This document shows positions 54,861-62,766 of a stretch of 64,000 nt of DNA, one piece after another. This DNA comes from Bog-159 sp963738345 (GTDB lineage Bacteria; Acidobacteriota; Terriglobia; Bryobacterales; Bryobacteraceae). Positions within the stretch are counted from its first letter, which is position 1. The number at the start of each line of letters is the position of its first letter. The position numbers were made by a program, and so were the translations under genes. A model generated the notes under the pieces. The model searched no databases and had not been told where the DNA came from. It saw nothing but the letters and a program-made list of their open reading frames with translations. The stretch lies in contig CAVTWI010000002.1 of NCBI GenBank assembly GCA_963738345.1, forward strand, positions 6,076,001 through 6,140,000. Reading direction: 5' to 3'.

Positions 54861-55999
54861 CGGTGTACGAATTCCCTACTCGCCGCGCGGTGACGCTCGG
54901 CAACTTCCTGGTAAACTTCCAACGTCTGCTCGGCGGTAGCGCGCCAACTGAAACGCGATGCCCTTTGCAATCCTAGACGTTCCATGCGGGTTCGCAGTTC
55001 CGGGTCGCGCAGCAGATCGGCCATCGCCCGTACCATCTCGCTCGCGGAATTTGGATCGAACATGATGCCTGCGCCGTCGGCCACTTCCGGGATAGAAGAA
55101 GTCCGCGAACAAGCCACCGCTCGTCCGCACGCCATGGCTTCCAGTACCGGCAAACCAAAGCCTTCGTAAAACGAAGGAAATACGAACAGGTCGCAAGCGT
55201 TATACAGATGTAACAATTCCTCGTCGGTCACGAACCCCGCGAACTGAATACGATCGGCGACGCCCGAGAGGCGGGCAGCTTCGCGCACTTTCGGACTGAA
55301 CCAGGTATCTTTGCCGGCGAAGACTAAGTGTTGGGGTAACTGTGGAAAGGCGCGGACTAACTCGGCAAAGGCTGCGATTAGACCAATGTGATTTTTGCGC
55401 GGTTGCAGATCACCCACGGAAAGAATGAACGGCTGCGACAGGTGGAAGCGCGCCCTGACACTGGCAGTGGCGGTTTCCCGGGACATCGGACGAAGGCCAC
55501 TGGCTGCAGCGTTTGGCACCACCACGATTTTGCTGGCGCACGATTCGCCGTAGGCCTCGACAATCGAATCCCGCGAAAACTCGCTGCCCGTTAGAATTCT
55601 GGTGGCAGATCGAATGGTGCGCTCGACCGTCCAACGCAATTGTAATGCGCGCAACTTAGGGAAATACTCGGGGTGCACCAGAAAGCTCACATCATGGACG
55701 CTTACTACAACCGGCACCGGACAGGCGAGCGGGGCGGTGTACTGCACATGCAGTAGGTCCGGCCGATCCTGCCGGAGCTTCATAGCCAATTCGATCCCCA
55801 GCCGAACGAACGGGTTCGGGGAAACTTGCCGAGCTTGAAAGCGCTCGGCTGTCCACTGGCGGGCATCGTCGGCGGAGAAGTAAGTTACGAAGTCCGATTC
55901 GTGGTCCAGTGCCGCAAAACTTCTCAGCAGGCTGCGAACATACACTTCGTTTCCGGTGAGATGGCGGCCGATGGCGTGAGCATCAATCGCGAAGCGCAT
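54857..55999 (-). CDS. GT4 family glycosyltransferase
   Basis: 380 residues from the ATG at 55999 (MRFAIDAHAIGRHLTGNEVYV); the longer open frame to 56278 is antisense-like. Features: LHVQYTAPLACPVPVVVSVHD, TGSEFSRDSIV, PFILSVGDLQPRKNH (donor-domain strand) and EGFGLPVLEAMACGRAVACS with the EX7E motif. It uses a nucleotide sugar to extend a lipid-linked glycan on the cytoplasmic side. Overlaps the previous GT4 gene by 17 bases. Confidence 0.88.
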   Translation of the reverse strand: MRFAIDAHAIGRHLTGNEVYVRSLLRSFAALDHESDFVTYFSADDARQWTAERFQARQVSPNPFVRLGIELAMKLRQDRPDLLHVQYTAPLACPVPVVVSVHDVSFLVHPEYFPKLRALQLRWTVERTIRSATRILTGSEFSRDSIVEAYGESCASKIVVVPNAAASGLRPMSRETATASVRARFHLSQPFILSVGDLQPRKNHIGLIAAFAELVRAFPQLPQHLVFAGKDTWFSPKVREAARLSGVADRIQFAGFVTDEELLHLYNACDLFVFPSFYEGFGLPVLEAMACGRAVACSRTSSIPEVADGAGIMFDPNSASEMVRAMADLLRDPELRTRMERLGLQRASRFSWRATAEQTLEVYQEVAERHRAASREFVHR

Positions 56000-57194
56000 C
56001 AGATCTTTCCATGGTAGCAGGATATAGGAAGTGCAACCTCTTCCAGGCGGCCTCCCAGGTGAATTCACACTCGTACAAGTACCGCCCAGCACGTCCCATA
56101 CCGAGGCGCGCCGCCGGATTTTCCAGCAGGCCGGATACCGAATCGGCGAAGGATGTAGCGTCGTCAGCCAGCAGTAAGTGCTCACCAGCGCGGGCTTGAA
56201 GGCCTTCCGCACCCAGGGAGGTCGAAACCACTGGCACGCCGGCGGCCCACGCCTCCAGGATTTTGACCCGCGTACCACTGCCTGCCAGAACTGGTACTAT
56301 AGCCACCTTGGCGCGGGCCAATTCGCACAGAGGATCGGCCACGGGACCGGTAAGTTCGATGCGGTCGTCGCCTGAGGTGATTTTCGATACGGCTTGCGGA
56401 TTCTTACCGATCAGACGCCAGACCAGGCCCGGCCATTGTTCGCGCAATTTGGGCCAGATCGCGTTGTGGAAGTAACGAACCGCTGAGATGTTCGGGTGAT
56501 ATTCCAAGTTGCCCGAGAATGCGATGATATGTTCTTCCTGACGCGGGGGGGGCGGCGAAAACGGAATCGAATTGGGATAAATCATTACATTCGAACCGGG
56601 CGAAAGGGCCTGTAACAAATCGACGTCCGCCTGGGAGGTTGCCAGCAAATGGGTAAACCGGGGCAGCCACTTTTGCTCGAGGGTGCGGCTGATATCGGCA
56701 AACCTGCGGTGTGCAAAGGCTTGGGCGCCGCTCTCGGTGAGGGCGCAGCGGGCGTGCAGTACCGATTCAATATTATGCAGATCGAGGACTGTGGAGTCGC
56801 TGACGGCCGCCGCCTCTTCCCAGTAAGGCGCACACCAAAAGTGCTCAATCACGGCAAGGTCATAACGCTTCCCGCGCGTGAAGGCGGCGATTTGGTCGCC
56901 GAAGCCGGCGAAACGGTCCATCAGGGGGGGGATACGCCGGGTCAGACGGCTGGCGTTGCGGGCGCCTCGAGCCAGACTGTGCCGCGCGTGCGCCGGCAAC
57001 TCGACTACGTGCAGACGCCGCACCATACCGGCAGGCAGAGCCAAACTCGGGTCACTAGCGCCCGGCTCGCGGAAGGTGACCAGATCCACCGCGTGGTCGC
57101 GCGCCAGGAAACTCAGCAACGAGGCGGTACGCATGGCGCCACCGCCAGCCAGCGGGTAGGGAGCCTCGGGCGATAGGAGGAGGGCGCGGTTCAT
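55983..57194 (-). CDS. GT4-like glycosyltransferase
   Basis: 403 residues, GT-B fold. N-terminal: ALLLSPEAPYPLAGGGAMRT, the glycine loop of the acceptor domain. C-terminal: IIAFSGNLEYHPNISAVRYF, WRLIGKNP, VAIVPVLAGSGTRVKILEAWAAGVPVVSTSLGAEGL. This pattern (GSGTR.KILEA) belongs to a GT4-related group often found in acidobacterial and myxobacterial glycan clusters. The donor cannot be named. Twelve bases separate it from the next GT4 upstream. Confidence 0.85.
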   Translation of the reverse strand: MNRALLLSPEAPYPLAGGGAMRTASLLSFLARDHAVDLVTFREPGASDPSLALPAGMVRRLHVVELPAHARHSLARGARNASRLTRRIPPLMDRFAGFGDQIAAFTRGKRYDLAVIEHFWCAPYWEEAAAVSDSTVLDLHNIESVLHARCALTESGAQAFAHRRFADISRTLEQKWLPRFTHLLATSQADVDLLQALSPGSNVMIYPNSIPFSPPPPRQEEHIIAFSGNLEYHPNISAVRYFHNAIWPKLREQWPGLVWRLIGKNPQAVSKITSGDDRIELTGPVADPLCELARAKVAIVPVLAGSGTRVKILEAWAAGVPVVSTSLGAEGLQARAGEHLLLADDATSFADSVSGLLENPAARLGMGRAGRYLYECEFTWEAAWKRLHFLYPATMERSDALRD

Positions 57195-57206
57195 GATTGG
57201 CCGTGG

Positions 57207-58256
57207 CTACCTTTCGAGAGCTTGTTCATAGACCTCGCGCGTAAGTTGCGCGGTTCGACGCCACGAAAAATCTGCCGCCCGCCTGACACCACGTTCTCTC
57301 CAAACCCGGGCCTCCTCCGGATGCGCCGCGATATCCAACATGACACGCACCAGTTCGGCCTGTGATCCCGCCTGCAAGGCCGCGCCACCGGCCACCTCCG
57401 TTATCGCCGGATCCGGCGAAGTGATCACACAGGCGCCGCACTGCATCGCCTCCAGTACCGGCAAACCGAAACCCTCGTAAAGCGACGGATAGACAAAAGC
57501 CAGTGCGCCCGCCAAAAGTTCCGCGAGCCGTTGATCGGATACTTCGCCAATAATCTGCAACCCTGGCTCAGGCGAAAGTTGCGCGAAATCCGACCGGCGC
57601 CGCCCGACCAGTACCAGATCTACATGATACGCGCGGCGCACTTCTCGCCAAGCTTTGAGCAGACCGGCAATGTTTTTGCGCGGCTCCAAGGTTCCCGCAT
57701 ATAGGAAATACGGCGGCCCCGGCGCCACTTCGGCGGGACGGAAGCAGGCGGAAGCGGCATGCGGAATGACGCGAATGCGGGTAGAGGGAATTCGAAATCG
57801 GTCGATGGCCTGCCGGCGAACCGCCTCACTAGGCGTGACGATCATGATTGGCACGCCTAGCCCGATGAGTAGGGGGGTCCGCTTTCGCACCCGGTCCGCG
57901 TCGGAATGCCACGTAGCATCCATCCAGGGCGAGAGATCGTGCAGGGTCAGGATAGAGGGGCGGCGCGGCAGATAGGGTACGGCGAAGTCCGTACCGTGAA
58001 ATAGATCGGCGCGCAGGCGGCGCAGTTCGCAATCCAGACCCCACAACCACCATTTCCGCTCCAGCGGATTTCGCGGTCCTCCGCCGGGCTGCAGATTCGC
58101 GGGCGCATTGGGCGGCATGCGGAACGGCTGGTCGGAAACCAGGAAGAACTGGTCTTTGGGAAAGGTTTCGGCGAGGGCTACGCTGATTTCGGCGGTATAA
58201 CGTTGGAGCCCGCCGCTCGATAGCGTGAGCGGGGTCGCATCAATGGCCACGCGCAT
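57207..58256 (-). CDS. GT4 family glycosyltransferase
   Basis: 349 residues: MRVAIDATPLTLSSGGLQRYTAE, LHDLSPWMDATWH, IVTPSEAVRRQAIDRF, FLYAGTLEPRKNIAGLLKAW and YEGFGLPVLEAMQCGACVITS (EX7E). It has the mannosyl/rhamnosyl-transferase look (WbaZ/MtfB-like), but the sugar is inferred only from the neighbouring rml genes. Overlaps rmlB by 17 bases. Confidence 0.88.
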   Translation of the reverse strand: MRVAIDATPLTLSSGGLQRYTAEISVALAETFPKDQFFLVSDQPFRMPPNAPANLQPGGGPRNPLERKWWLWGLDCELRRLRADLFHGTDFAVPYLPRRPSILTLHDLSPWMDATWHSDADRVRKRTPLLIGLGVPIMIVTPSEAVRRQAIDRFRIPSTRIRVIPHAASACFRPAEVAPGPPYFLYAGTLEPRKNIAGLLKAWREVRRAYHVDLVLVGRRRSDFAQLSPEPGLQIIGEVSDQRLAELLAGALAFVYPSLYEGFGLPVLEAMQCGACVITSPDPAITEVAGGAALQAGSQAELVRVMLDIAAHPEEARVWRERGVRRAADFSWRRTAQLTREVYEQALER

Positions 58257-59289
58257 CGGTCACCGCGCGCGACTGTTCCCGGTTCTCGTAATTCCGCGCA
58301 TAGTAGGTGAGATACTCGCCGCTACGGACGCGCGCGACCCAGGCGGAGTGTTGACGGTACCAAGCAACGGTAAGCGCCAAGCCGTTTTCAAAATCAACCT
58401 GAGGAGCCCAGCCGGTTTCGTGCATCAGTTTCTCGCTGGACAGCGCATAGCGGCGGTCGTGTCCGGGACGATCAGTCACATACTGAATCAGGCTATCGGG
58501 CTTGCCCGTTGCGCGCAGGATGCGCCGCACGACTTCGAGGTTGGGCAACGACAAGTTGCCGCCGATATTGTAGATTTCGCCATCACGGCCGCGTTCCAGA
58601 ACCGCGCGAATTCCGCGGCAGTGGTCTTCCACGTACAACCAGTCGCGGATCTGCATGCCGTCGCCGTAGACGGGCAGGGGGCGATCCTCCAAGGCGTTTG
58701 AGATCATCAGCGGGATCAGTTTTTCCGGAAAGTGGTAAGGTCCGTAGTTGTTGGAGGCGCGGGTGATAACCACCGGCAGCTTATAAGTAAGGAAGTAGGA
58801 ACGCGCCAGCAAATCAGCGCCGGCCTTGGAGGCGGAGTACGGACTACTGGCATTTAACGGGAAGTTTTCGGTGGCTTCAAGCGGAGGCTCCAGGCTGCCA
58901 TAAACCTCGTCAGTGGAGACTTGCAGGTACCGCGCGATGTGGTGACGCCGGGCCGCTTCGAGCAATGTGAATGTGCCGCGGAGATTGGTCTCGAATACCG
59001 GACTGGGCGCGAAGATACTGCGGTCCACGTGCGACTCCGCCGCGAAATGCACGATGGCGTCGGGCTTTTCTTCCTCGAGTACGGCATTCACCAAAGCCTC
59101 GTCGCAAACGTCGCCGTGGACAAAGCGGTAGCGCGGATTGCCGGCGACCGGCTCCAGATTCTCGAGGTTGCCCGCGTAGGTGAGCTTATCCAGATTGACG
59201 ATGCGAACAGATGGGTCATCGGCAAGAGTGAGGCGAACAAAGGCGGATCCGATGAAGCCTGCGCCTCCGGTAACTAGGAGTTTACTCAT
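58240..59289 (-). CDS. rmlB: dTDP-glucose 4,6-dehydratase
   Basis: 349 residues from the ATG at 59289 (MSKLLVTGGAGFIGSAFVRL); the extra 20 codons upstream lie in the rmlC end. Extended SDR: NAD motif TGGAGFIG, NLDKLTYAGNLENL, HFAAESHVDRSI, the catalytic STDEVYG and YSASKAGAD (YxxxK), and HDRRYALSSEKL. It converts dTDP-glucose to dTDP-4-keto-6-deoxyglucose, the second step of the rhamnose route. The C-terminus runs in arginines past the usual end. Confidence 0.93.
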   Translation of the reverse strand: MSKLLVTGGAGFIGSAFVRLTLADDPSVRIVNLDKLTYAGNLENLEPVAGNPRYRFVHGDVCDEALVNAVLEEEKPDAIVHFAAESHVDRSIFAPSPVFETNLRGTFTLLEAARRHHIARYLQVSTDEVYGSLEPPLEATENFPLNASSPYSASKAGADLLARSYFLTYKLPVVITRASNNYGPYHFPEKLIPLMISNALEDRPLPVYGDGMQIRDWLYVEDHCRGIRAVLERGRDGEIYNIGGNLSLPNLEVVRRILRATGKPDSLIQYVTDRPGHDRRYALSSEKLMHETGWAPQVDFENGLALTVAWYRQHSAWVARVRSGEYLTYYARNYENREQSRAVTDARGH

Positions 59290-59861
59290 GTAAAGTCTAC
59301 TTGTACTGTAGTTCCCAGTCGTAGTGAATAGCTGGGTGATTGTAGGCAATGCGCCCTTCGTCCTGTGGGATTGTAAAAGCGGTCGGTCATGTAGATCAGC
59401 ATGGCGGGCGCGGCGCCGATGACTTTATAGCCGTGTCCGACGCCGGGCGGAATCAGGATTTGCCAGGGACGCAGGACGCCGGCGTAAATGGTATTTCGCG
59501 CGCCGAAAGTGCGGGAGCCCAAACGCAGATCCACCAGGACAACCTGCAACATGCCCATAGCGGGCGTCCAACAATCGGTTTGGTGAAGGTGGTAGTGAAA
59601 TGCCTTGATGGTGCCGGGGTAGTTGAATGCGGTGGAGGTCTGGGTGGTCTCCGGCGGGAAGGCGGCGGCCAATCCGCGCCCGATGCGCTGCACTTCCATG
59701 AAATAGCCGCGGTCGTCGGGGAAAAGGGTCAGCGGTTCGATGCGCACGCCCTCGATGAGGTCGGCGGAGGTGGGCGAACCGATCACCGAGCCAATTCCTT
59801 TTTCGCATTCAGGGTAAACCAGCGCCAGCGAATTCAGCGAGGCGATGAGTTGCTGGTTCAC
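59286..59861 (-). CDS. rmlC: dTDP-4-dehydrorhamnose 3,5-epimerase-like protein
   Basis: 191 residues: IEPLTLFPDDRGYFMEVQR, TSTAFNYPGTIKAFHYHLHQTD (His of the active site), VVLVDLRLGSRTFG, and PPGVGHGYKVIG. As read, the tail after RFYNPTG is in the wrong frame: removing one A near 59366 gives PQDEGRIAYNHPAIHYDWELQYK and a stop at 59297, the normal RmlC end. It epimerises the keto sugar made by RmlB. No RmlD reductase is in the window, so the final sugar may be a keto or amino derivative, or rmlD is elsewhere. Confidence 0.85.
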   Translation of the reverse strand: MNQQLIASLNSLALVYPECEKGIGSVIGSPTSADLIEGVRIEPLTLFPDDRGYFMEVQRIGRGLAAAFPPETTQTSTAFNYPGTIKAFHYHLHQTDCWTPAMGMLQVVLVDLRLGSRTFGARNTIYAGVLRPWQILIPPGVGHGYKVIGAAPAMLIYMTDRFYNPTGRRAHCLQSPSYSLRLGTTVQVDFT

Positions 59862-59879
59862 GGATTGTCGGGCTGCCGA

Positions 59880-60655
59880 TCATCGAGCTACTCCTTCGGT
59901 AGAGAGTTGATCGGCTTCGGCTTGGCGCCGCGCGGTTACGGATTGCGCGACCAGGTTAGCGGCGCGCAGCAGCGAGTCGAAAGTGCCGGCATCGGTCCAC
60001 CAGCCACTCAGAAAATCGAAACGTCATGGAGCCTTCCTGGATGTAGGCGTTGTTGACGTCGGTGATTTCCAGTTCGCCACGTTTGGAGGGCACTAGCGTT
60101 CGTACTTTATCGAACACTGTGGCGTCGTACATGTAAATCCCGGTGACCGCGTAATTCGATTTGGGATGCTGCGGCTTCTCTTCGATATTGACGATACGAT
60201 CGCCGGATATCTCGGCCACGCCGAAACGTTCGGCGTCCGGTAACCTCTTTCAGAAGGATCTTGGCGCCCTGCTTCCTGCCGCCGGAAATCGTCGGCAGCC
60301 TTGCGGATGCTGGTCTTCGATAATGTTATCGCCCAGGATGACACACAATCTTCTGCCCGTCGGCGAAGTGCTCGGCGAGAGCTAATGCATCGGCGATGCC
60401 GCCTTCGCCCTCCTGGTAGGTGTAATCGATGTGGGCCAGGCCGAACTGTTTGCCATTGGCCAGCAGGCGCAGAAAGTCGCCCGCGTTCTTGCCGCCGGTG
60501 ACGATCAGGATGTCTCGGATACCCGCATCGACCATGGTCTCGATGGGGTAATAGATCATCGGCTTTTCGTAGATCGGCAACAGATGCTTGTTAGTAATCT
60601 TGGTCAGGGGAAAGAGCCGGCTTCCCGTGCCGCCCGCTAAAACGACGCCCTTCAT
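59880..60655 (-). pseudogene. rmlA: glucose-1-phosphate thymidylyltransferase (frameshifted as read)
   Basis: The start MKGVVLAGGTGSRLFPLTKITNKHLLPIYEKPMI is the nucleotidyltransferase signature; continuing frames give VILGDNI-type (read across a shift), EISGDRIVNIEEKPQHPKSNYAVTGIYMYD and ELEITDVNNAYI, then FLSGWWTDAGTFDSLLRAANLV to a stop at 59880. Four extra single bases (near 60345, 60273, 60242 and 60018) split it. It is the short form of about 257 residues and makes dTDP-glucose, the first step of the operon. First gene of the operon, divergent from the cupin gene with 26 bases between starts. Confidence 0.85.
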
Positions 60656-60681
60656 AAGGTCTCATGATACAATACCGCGCG

Positions 60682-61046
60682 ATGCAATATTACAACTGGG
60701 ATCTGTTGGAGGATGAGCCACTCAATCCGCTGCTGGGGCGCAAGATGATCAATGGGCGAAACCTGACGGTCGCCCGCATCCGGCTGTCGAAGAGAGCGGT
60801 GGTTCCCACGCATAGCCACGTGAACGAACAGATCAGCATGGTGGAGAGTGGGGCGTTGCGGTTCACTATTCGGCGGCGAGGAACGAATTCTGCGCGCGGG
60901 CGATGCGCGTGGTAATCCCGAGTGATGTGCCGCACATGGTGGAGGCTTTGGAGGATTCGGTCGCCGTGGATTTGTTTTCGCCACGCCGCGAAGATTGGAT
61001 CCGGGGCGACGACGCCTACTTGAGGGGCGGCGCTTCACCGGCCTAG
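60682..61046 (+). pseudogene. small cupin-domain protein (frameshifted as read)
   Basis: From the ATG at 60682: MQYYNWDLLEDEPLNPLLG, then LTVARIRLSKRAVVPTHSHVNEQISMVESGALRF, the first cupin motif with its two His and Glu. The frame then fails near 60870 (ATTCGGCGG). A second shift near 60905 continues VVIPSDVPHMVEALEDSVAVDLFSPRREDWI to a stop at 61046, the second motif with its His. A small single-domain cupin, function unknown; an ATG at 60664 would add six residues. Confidence 0.68.
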
Positions 61047-62466
61047 GTGTGCCCGGCCGGTGAGGCTGGCTTGGCCTTGGAGCGAAGTGTTCCAACCCGC
61101 TGCCATGGCGCCATAGAGGGCGCCCAGCGGCGACAAAACGGTTCCCACCGACAGTGCATTGCTGAGCAATACTTCATAGCCGTCGCCGGCCACGCAGTGA
61201 TTGTTATTTAAATCGGTCGTGGTCATGAGCAACGGTTCAATGGGATAAATCGAATAGATGGGCACGCCATTGGCGGGTGCCCACGCGCCCGGTACGGCGC
61301 GCGACCATGCCATAAAGGCGCCGTCGATCATCCATTCGGACGCCGCGCATCCCCAATAGGTATTGCTTTCCCCCCGGTCCGTTGGGATTGGCCCAGCGCA
61401 TAGCGCTAGCTTCATTGGCGACCGCGATTTTGCCGGCTTCCTGGACGTGCTGCGCCATGCTGGCATAACTGGCGAGCGTGCTGTTGTAGTTTGACGCCGG
61501 GATAGAAGTGACTGGATACATATCGATGCCGGCAAAATCGAGGACGTTAGCGGGCATGAGGTTGGTATACCAATCGCACCAGAAGTTCTGGCTGCTGGGA
61601 CAAGCACCGCTGGCGTCTGAGATGAGACCGCCGGCACCGATCCGTATGTTCTGATTCTGCGAAACAGCGCGCACCGCGGCAGCCGTGTGCCGGATGAACG
61701 TATCCATATCGCCAACAGTGGTCACACAAGTTGGAGCAGTGCCTAGAACCACGGCAAAAACACCGCACGGCTCATGCGTAACGGTTATGTCGTCAATATG
61801 CCATCGCGCTACCATGGCGGCCCATAAAGGCGCTGCGCATTGTTCCAACTGCAACTCGGTGAAGTTTCCGACTCCCGGCGATATGCCGCACGTGGTGATG
61901 GCATCGCCCGAGAACATGGGGGAAAGGCGGATCTTGACGCCCGGCCACGCGGATGCCAGATGCGCGAAAACGGCGTCGTAGGTGGAGAGGCCGTGCGAAT
62001 ACCAGCCTTGGTTGGACAGCGCCGGCGTGTAGCACGCGCCATAGAGGGCGCAGCCCGACGCGTATTGAGAAGTAGTGAACAGCGGGCTGACCCACAAATT
62101 GAAATCGAGGCTCTTCAAGCCCGCGCCGCGCGGTGGAGGCATGAGCAGTGAGTCGATGAAGTTGTTGATGACGGTTGGATTGTTAAACAGACACGTTCCC
62201 GACACGGGACAGGTGTGCGGATCGTACGTCATGAACGTCATACTGGCCGGCACGACCTGAGCCGAGTAGACCGTCCGAGGCTGAGGCATGGATGCCACAT
62301 TCGCGCGTGCCACGGGCAGCGCGCTCGAAAGGCCGCTTACGAATGATTGCAGCGTAGGCGGACCCGCGTAGACGTTAGCCGTTCCGCAATTTGTCGGAGA
62401 CAAGATGGTGCAGGTCTGACCGCATGCCGCTACCGCGCATAATAAGCCTAGAATTCCGATCCGCAT
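61035..62466 (-). pseudogene. secreted TIM-barrel glycosidase-like protein (one frameshift)
   Basis: The frame 61237-62466 starts MRIGILGLLCAVAACGQ (signal or lipoprotein-like Cys) and carries IDDITVTHEPCGVF, VLDFAGIDMYPVTSI and KIAVANEASAMRW, the placement of two acidic residues expected in clan-A glycosidases. At the G6 run near 61375 it leaves the frame; with G5 it continues GESNTYWGCAASEWMIDGAFMAWSRAV to a stop at 61035, about 476 residues in all. Family not identified. It has many Cys, suggesting disulfides in the periplasm or outside. It converges with the cupin gene, overlapping by 12 bases. Confidence 0.6.
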
Positions 62467-62475
62467 AGGTGCCTC

Positions 62476-62766
62476 CTACTGCTTTGTCTGACAGGATGGT
62501 TCGCCCGCGGCATCTAGCGCGAGGACAAACTGGTCTCCACAGGCCTTCTGCATTTCGTCTTGGGCGGCCTTGACGGCTTCCTGCGTTTGCTTGGCCCGTG
62601 CCGCCGCGGCCATGGCTTCTGCTTGAGCACGCCAAAAGCGCGCGCGGATCTCGGCCGCAATCGACGGCGGCTTGGGCGATTCCTTGGGCGGAATTGGTTG
62701 CGCCAACGCGGCCATTCCCAGCATGGTCAGTGCGATTAGTTGTGAGTACATAGTCCGTTTGTCCAT
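62476..62766 (-). CDS. small exported helical protein
   Basis: 96 residues from the ATG at 62766: a signal peptide (YSQLIALTMLGMAALAQ), a proline stretch, then a charged helix (AAEIRARFWRAQAEAMAAAARAKQTQEAVKAAQDEMQKACG) and a Cys-containing end. No family recognised. It overlaps the end of the upstream gene by 31 bases; an ATG at 62751 would reduce this. The glycosidase-like gene follows after nine bases, so the three are probably one operon. Confidence 0.6.
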   Translation of the reverse strand: MDKRTMYSQLIALTMLGMAALAQPIPPKESPKPPSIAAEIRARFWRAQAEAMAAAARAKQTQEAVKAAQDEMQKACGDQFVLALDAAGEPSCQTKQ

